Source: Conidiobolus coronatus NRRL 28638
Taxonomy: Eukaryota; Entomophthoromycota; Entomophthoromycetes; Entomophthorales; Conidiobolaceae
Direction of reading: 5' to 3'
DNA: 23,986 nt
NCBI GenBank assembly: GCA_001566745.1
Contig: KQ964590.1
Span: 12,030 to 36,015 of the forward strand
Numbering within the stretch: position 1 is the stretch's first letter; each line of letters begins with the position of its first letter. The notes beneath the pieces were generated by a model that did not search any database, was not told where the DNA came from, and saw nothing but the letters and a program-made list of their open reading frames with translations. Shown here one piece after another: positions 20,327-23,986 of this stretch. The translations under genes were made by a program, and so were the position numbers.

Positions 20327-21087
20327 ATGCAAGGTCATACCTTTTACCGTAAAGTTGACGCTATTTTAGACGAAAAAGAGGATGGTGAATTAAGCTCCAG
20401 TGATAGTGAAGGTGGGAGTGAAGATCATGCTGAATATGTTGTTGAAGCCATTGTTGATGATAGAGTAAATAGTTCGGTAATACTAAGTATGGATTATTCA
20501 CATCAACGCGATAGTAATATTATTTTCAAATAATAGGGAGGTATAGAATACTATATAAAATGGGAAGGCTATGATAGCGAGGATAATACTTGGGAGCCTG
20601 CTCGCAACTTAAAACCTGGAACAATAAAGGATTATGAGGAGGAAAAGAGAAATGCAAGTAAGAGCAAGCGAGCAAAATTAGAGATATTAAATAGACAGAG
20701 GAATAAGAAGAGAAATTTTACGACGGGATATGAAATATTAGACAAATCAGAAATTCTGCCTAAAAAGAAATTACGTCCTGGTTGGCAAAAAACTTTAGAT
20801 TCTATTGTTGATATTAGAAAAACTGGTGAAGATATTAATGTGGTAGCTAAATGGTATATATAGATTCAATTAGAATACATCCACCTAACTTATATTTATT
20901 AGGAAAGATAATAGCTTAACCCTTCAATCCTTGAAAGTATTCAAAAAAAGTAATCCAGAAGCGGTAAGAAATTAATAATTTTCTAGCGTATATTTGCTCA
21001 TTCAATATTTAGCTACTGGACTTCTTTTATAAAATTATTTTTGAAGACCTGCCAATATCCCCCAACTCTCAAAGTCAAAATCAGTAA
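20327..21087 (+). CDS. HP1: HP1/Swi6-like heterochromatin protein (chromodomain plus chromoshadow domain), four exons
   Basis: HP1/Swi6 proteins bind histone H3 methylated at Lys9 and dimerise through a chromoshadow domain to build heterochromatin. Exons 20327-20476, 20537-20853, 20903-20963 and 21013-21087 join in phase to give 200 residues. A Ser/Asp/Glu-rich N-terminus (about 13-35) precedes the chromodomain (36-77), with EYVVEAIVDDR, YYIKWEGYDSEDNTWEPA and the aromatic-cage residues Tyr37, Trp59 and Tyr62. A Lys/Arg-rich hinge (about 87-130) follows. The chromoshadow domain (about 132-190) contains GWQKTLDSIVDI, VVAKWKDNS (the WK split by intron 2) and LLDFFYKIIFED, the dimerisation helix. 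The layout is closest to Swi6. An in-frame TAA lies four codons before the ATG. Introns are 60, 49 and 49 nt. A GTAAGT overlapping the last codons could in theory be a donor, but the resulting 27-nt intron is too short. Confidence 0.93.
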
Positions 21088-21697
21088 GTAGCATTATATT
21101 ATATTTCTAGATTAGTAAGCAAGTAATTGGCCAATTAATAATAATATCATAAGAAATACCAAATATATCTCGATAGGTTTATAGAAATAAACTTGATCAC
21201 ACAAAATTAAATCAAGGCTTTAATCTATACTTTAGTTAAAATATAATTGAACTAAGAAAATATTAATATTAATATCATTGCGAATAATTTAATATAATAT
21301 TGATATTTTTTGTATCTGCAATATTAATTTTTAATAGTTTAATTAGCTGTTTAAATTAACAACTATTTATTCAAAGTTATAATAATCTCAAAACTTGAGT
21401 GGCGTGAATGCACTAACTTTCTTAATTTTCAATAATAATCAATTACAGTAATATTATAATAAACAAAAATCTTTGGAGCTACTAAGCTTATCAAATTTAA
21501 TTAATTAATTCATAATTAAAATCGAAGAAAATCAAAAAACAAAAAAGTTTAAGTCAAAGATTTTCACAATGTTTACATCAAATTTTATCATATTAAAATT
21601 TTTGTTTATCTAATAAACAATATATAAAAACCTATTTCTGTATATAATGATAGTCATTACTTATATTTTAACCATTTTAATATATAGCTAATTTATA
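21088..21697. other. Intergenic region between HP1 and first GH16 gene
   Basis: About 610 bp of AT-rich DNA with the HP1 3' end and the GH16 promoter. Apart from the TATA-like element at 21621-21630, I recognise nothing. Confidence 0.5.
21621..21630 (+). promoter_or_regulatory. TATA-like element of first GH16 gene
   Basis: TATATAAAAA lies 68 bp upstream of the start codon. A similar TATATATAAAAG lies upstream of the second paralogue. In AT-rich DNA this is weak evidence alone, but TATA boxes are typical of regulated, secreted-protein genes. Confidence 0.35.
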
Positions 21698-22450
21698 ATG
21701 AATCTAATTTATTTACTTTTACCTTTATTTGTAAGCTCTCAAACTTGCATAAGTAGATTTGAAGACTTTACGGATCCTAATTGGACTACATTAGATAATA
21801 TTAGTATTGATAATGGGGATGAGTATAATTTTGTTTCAGAGTTAAGTCCAAATAAGGTTACCAACAGGAATGGGCACATGCTCCTCCGATTATCAGAAAG
21901 TAAAGGGCGCAAAAGTTTTAGAGGGGGAAGGATTGGTCTTGGGGCTGTTTTTTCAACTACTGAGACTTACGATTATGGTAGAATTTCCGCCGTTATTAAA
22001 GTTGGGTCAACTGGGCCAGGTGTGGTGACTACATTCGGGTTCGAAACCCTCACTGGCGAAGTTATTGAATTTAGCATTACTGGAAAAGATCCAGACTTTG
22101 TGTACACTGATTACCAAACGGATAGCAACTTGGGATCAGTAAATCGTAAAAAGCGTAGTATTGGTGTTGATTTAACAGAAGATTGGCACGAGTTTACAAT
22201 TAACTGGGAACCATCAAGCTTACAATTTTTAGTAGATGGCGATGTAATAAGAACCATTGATGAGGGAGATGCTAGAGATGATTACCCTACAACACCTTCG
22301 TTAGTGAAGTTTTCTATTTATGATGCAGGTGGTATTGATAGTGATAATGCCGTTTGGGCAGGTTTTCCTACAAGCTATTTCGATGGTCAGGCATATGTAT
22401 TGGATATAGATAGCTTGGAAATTGACTGCTATGATCAAGAAAACCCATAA
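21698..22450 (+). CDS. Secreted GH16 (Crh-like) domain protein lacking the catalytic glutamates
   Basis: The 250-residue intronless product has a short signal peptide (MNLIYLLLPLFVSS, cleavage near 14-16) and one GH16 jelly-roll domain. Fungal Crh transglycosylases link chitin to glucan in the wall. Crh landmarks present are YGRISAVIKVGSTGPGVVTTF, shortened here to its first part YGRISAVIKV, then GKDPDFVYTDY, LTEDWHEFTINWEPSSLQF and WAGFPTSYFDG. The family catalytic signature DEIDWEW aligns without gaps to E121-V-I-E-F-S126-I, so the nucleophile Glu is Val122, the middle Asp is Glu124 and the acid/base Glu is Ser126. Activity as a hydrolase or transglycosylase is therefore unlikely; carbohydrate binding is possible. 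Cys17 and Cys244 are the only cysteines of the mature form and could join the termini. No hydrophobic C-terminal tail is present, so no GPI anchor. NRKKRS (149-154) is a possible Kex2 site. Sites NWT and NIS are N-glycosylation candidates. Confidence 0.88.
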   Translation: MNLIYLLLPLFVSSQTCISRFEDFTDPNWTTLDNISIDNGDEYNFVSELSPNKVTNRNGHMLLRLSESKGRKSFRGGRIGLGAVFSTTETYDYGRISAVIKVGSTGPGVVTTFGFETLTGEVIEFSITGKDPDFVYTDYQTDSNLGSVNRKKRSIGVDLTEDWHEFTINWEPSSLQFLVDGDVIRTIDEGDARDDYPTTPSLVKFSIYDAGGIDSDNAVWAGFPTSYFDGQAYVLDIDSLEIDCYDQENP

Positions 22451-23253
22451 GTATACTATATAGCTATAACCATTTTTTATATAAATTATCATCTCACTTT
22501 GAATTTTGGATACCATAAAATTTGTGATGTATATTATCATAGTTATTTAATTAATAAGCCTTGTTATAACAGTAGAACTATAGCATACATCATTTTTTAT
22601 TAACATACCTATCTAATAGTACTTAATTAGCTAGTTTATTGATACATATAGTGATAAGCCATTTAATATTAAATTCAATTTTTTGTAGTTTTAAATATAT
22701 TATTTGAGAGTTTAAAGCAATCTCTATAAGGTGTATTCTTGATATAGCTAAATAAATAGAGCTAATTATAGTAAAGATCATTGAAAAAAGTTATTTAATA
22801 ATCAGTATTATTTATATACTCATGCTTATATACAATTTCTAATCATTAATCTTTATTATATCAATATACATCTGCAATTTAATTCTTATGCTTGAATTAA
22901 AATAAACTTTCAAAAGTGATTAAATATTCTACAATTGCATAACTATTCATCAATAATCAATTAAAGCTATAGCGAGTAAATTAAGTAAACTGCTTCATAA
23001 CAACTTATTAAAAATCGTAACTGTATCAAGATTAATACAAAGTTTTTCTAAATTTAATTGTTATTAATTAGGCTTATAATTTTTAAATTATGTTGTGGCA
23101 AATTTTATTTGTAAGTTATATATAAAAGATTTTATTATTGGTTTTAAATATATTTTTCATTTTATTATTATCTATTTAATTATTAAACTGGCCATAGTAT
23201 ATACAAAATTCAGATTTTAGATAGTTAAACTAAACTTGCATCTAATAATTACT
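22451..23253. other. Intergenic region between the GH16 paralogues
   Basis: About 800 bp of AT-rich DNA with no coding frame or element I can support. It is not obviously similar to the region upstream of the first copy beyond a TATA-like element at 23117-23128, so flanks have diverged much more than the coding parts. Confidence 0.5.
23117..23128 (+). promoter_or_regulatory. TATA-like element of second GH16 copy
   Basis: TATATATAAAAG lies about 126 bp upstream of the second copy's ATG, further away than in the first copy. Weak evidence given the base composition. Confidence 0.3.
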
Positions 23254-23986
23254 ATGAAGTTAGTTTATTTATTTTTACCTATATTCACTAGCTCGCAAGA
23301 ATGTATAGACGAATATTTTGACTTTATTAACCCTAATTGGACCGCATCACAGCAAGACTTCAAAAAACTGCAGAAATTCGACTTTGTATCTGAATTAAAC
23401 CCAAATTACGCTACAAGCACTAACGGTACATACTTCTCGGTATGTCTGCAGCTCGCGGTAGAAAAAACTATAGAGGTGGGAAGATTGGCCATGGTTCTGT
23501 TTTTTCAACTACAAAACTCATTAAATATGGAAAAATTACTGCAAACCTTAAAGCTGGATCAACAGGTCTGGGTGTAGTATCTATGCTTAAGTTTGAAACT
23601 CGTAATGCTGAAGTAATATCAATTAGCGTAACTGGAAAGAGCCCAACCAGTGTACATACCAATTTTCAAACTAGTAGACGCCAGTTATTTGGCAACTCTG
23701 AAGAAACTGATCTAAACGTTAATTTAACGGAAGATTGGCACGATTATGCAATTGATTGGGGACCTTCTAAATTACAGTTTTTTGTAGATGGAGAGCTTAT
23801 ACGAAGTATTGATAAAGAAGGTAATGAAGGATTTTATCCTATAACGCCATCGTATGTAAAGTTTGAAATATTTGATGCAGGAGGTGTGAATGAAAAGTAT
23901 GCAAATTGGGCTGGTTTCCCTACAAGTTATAGTGATGATATGGAATATGAAATGGATATTGATAGCTTGGAAATAGAATGTTATAA
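23254..23986 (+). pseudogene. Second GH16 (Crh-like) paralogue, frameshifted, runs off the window
   Basis: This is a tandem paralogue of the gene at 21698. The first frame (ATG 23254) encodes MKLVYLFLPIFTSSQECIDE, a signal peptide and the start of the domain, through NPNYATSTNG. At 23427-23430 one base is missing relative to the paralogue. Continuing in the original frame gives a 107-residue product ending at a TAG (23575-23577). From 23430 a different frame stays open for 185 codons to the window end and aligns throughout (GRKNYRGGKIGHGSVFSTT; NLTEDWHDYAIDWGPSKLQF; WAGFPTSY). The catalytic region reads AEVISISVTGK: Val and Ser again replace both glutamates, and the middle Asp is Ser. The paired cysteines near each end are conserved. 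The long intact second frame implies a recent lesion or a sequencing error. The stop codon lies beyond the window. Confidence 0.85.

Noticed and set aside
21083-21110. Additional 27-nt intron at the end of the HP1 gene
   Set aside because: GTAAGT and TAG ends occur, but the size is far below the local range and the TAA at 21085-21087 ends the chromoshadow tail naturally.
22035-22050. tRNA T-loop-like sequence GGGTTCGAAACCCT
   Set aside because: It lies inside the conserved coding frame of the GH16 gene (TTFGFETL) and no acceptor stem, D-arm or anticodon arm surrounds it.
23426-23450. Tiny 26-nt intron that would restore the second GH16 frame
   Set aside because: GT...CAG ends exist, but 26 nt is about half the smallest intron seen here and the corresponding bases are coding in the paralogue.

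Overview
The window is AT-rich eukaryotic nuclear DNA. Genes are split by very short spliceosomal introns: 25 of the 27 coding introns I placed are 46-67 nt long. Gene content points to a fungus: a cytosolic ribosomal protein, a Crh-type (fungal wall) GH16 family, an HP1/Swi6 chromodomain protein, Ufd4/TRIP12 and Cuz1. TAA and TGA are both used as stops, consistent with the standard code. HP1 and the intron density argue against budding yeasts. I cannot place the lineage further from sequence alone; an early-diverging AT-rich fungus is my best inference.

Layout, left to right. 236-1353 (+): 40S ribosomal protein eS1, five exons. 2714-5692 (-): a ZW10-type tethering/checkpoint protein in 13 exons, invisible as one long ORF. 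5870-6229 (+): a small unrecognised two-exon gene, head-to-head with ZW10. 6275-6982 (-): FIT2/Scs3-type ER lipid phosphatase, convergent with the small gene. 7622-8633 (-): Cuz1/ZFAND1, two AN1 zinc fingers. 8787-11363 (-): mitochondrial PPR protein. 13084-18318 (-): Ufd4/TRIP12 HECT ubiquitin ligase. 20327-21087 (+): HP1-like chromodomain plus chromoshadow protein, four exons. 21698-22450 (+) and 23254 to the window end (+): two tandem secreted GH16 (Crh-like) paralogues, the second frameshifted and cut by the window edge.

The genes are mostly unlinked housekeeping functions and form no operon. A loose theme is shared by three of them: Cuz1 (Cdc48/proteasome cofactor) and Ufd4 act in ubiquitin-proteasome degradation, while ZW10 and FIT2 both act at the ER. 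The less ordinary part is the right end: both GH16 copies have lost the two catalytic glutamates of the family at the same positions (Val and Ser instead), so they look like a secreted pseudoenzyme family. Intergenic stretches are long and AT-rich. They hold a few exon-like fragments, inverted repeats and promoter motifs, listed with low confidence.
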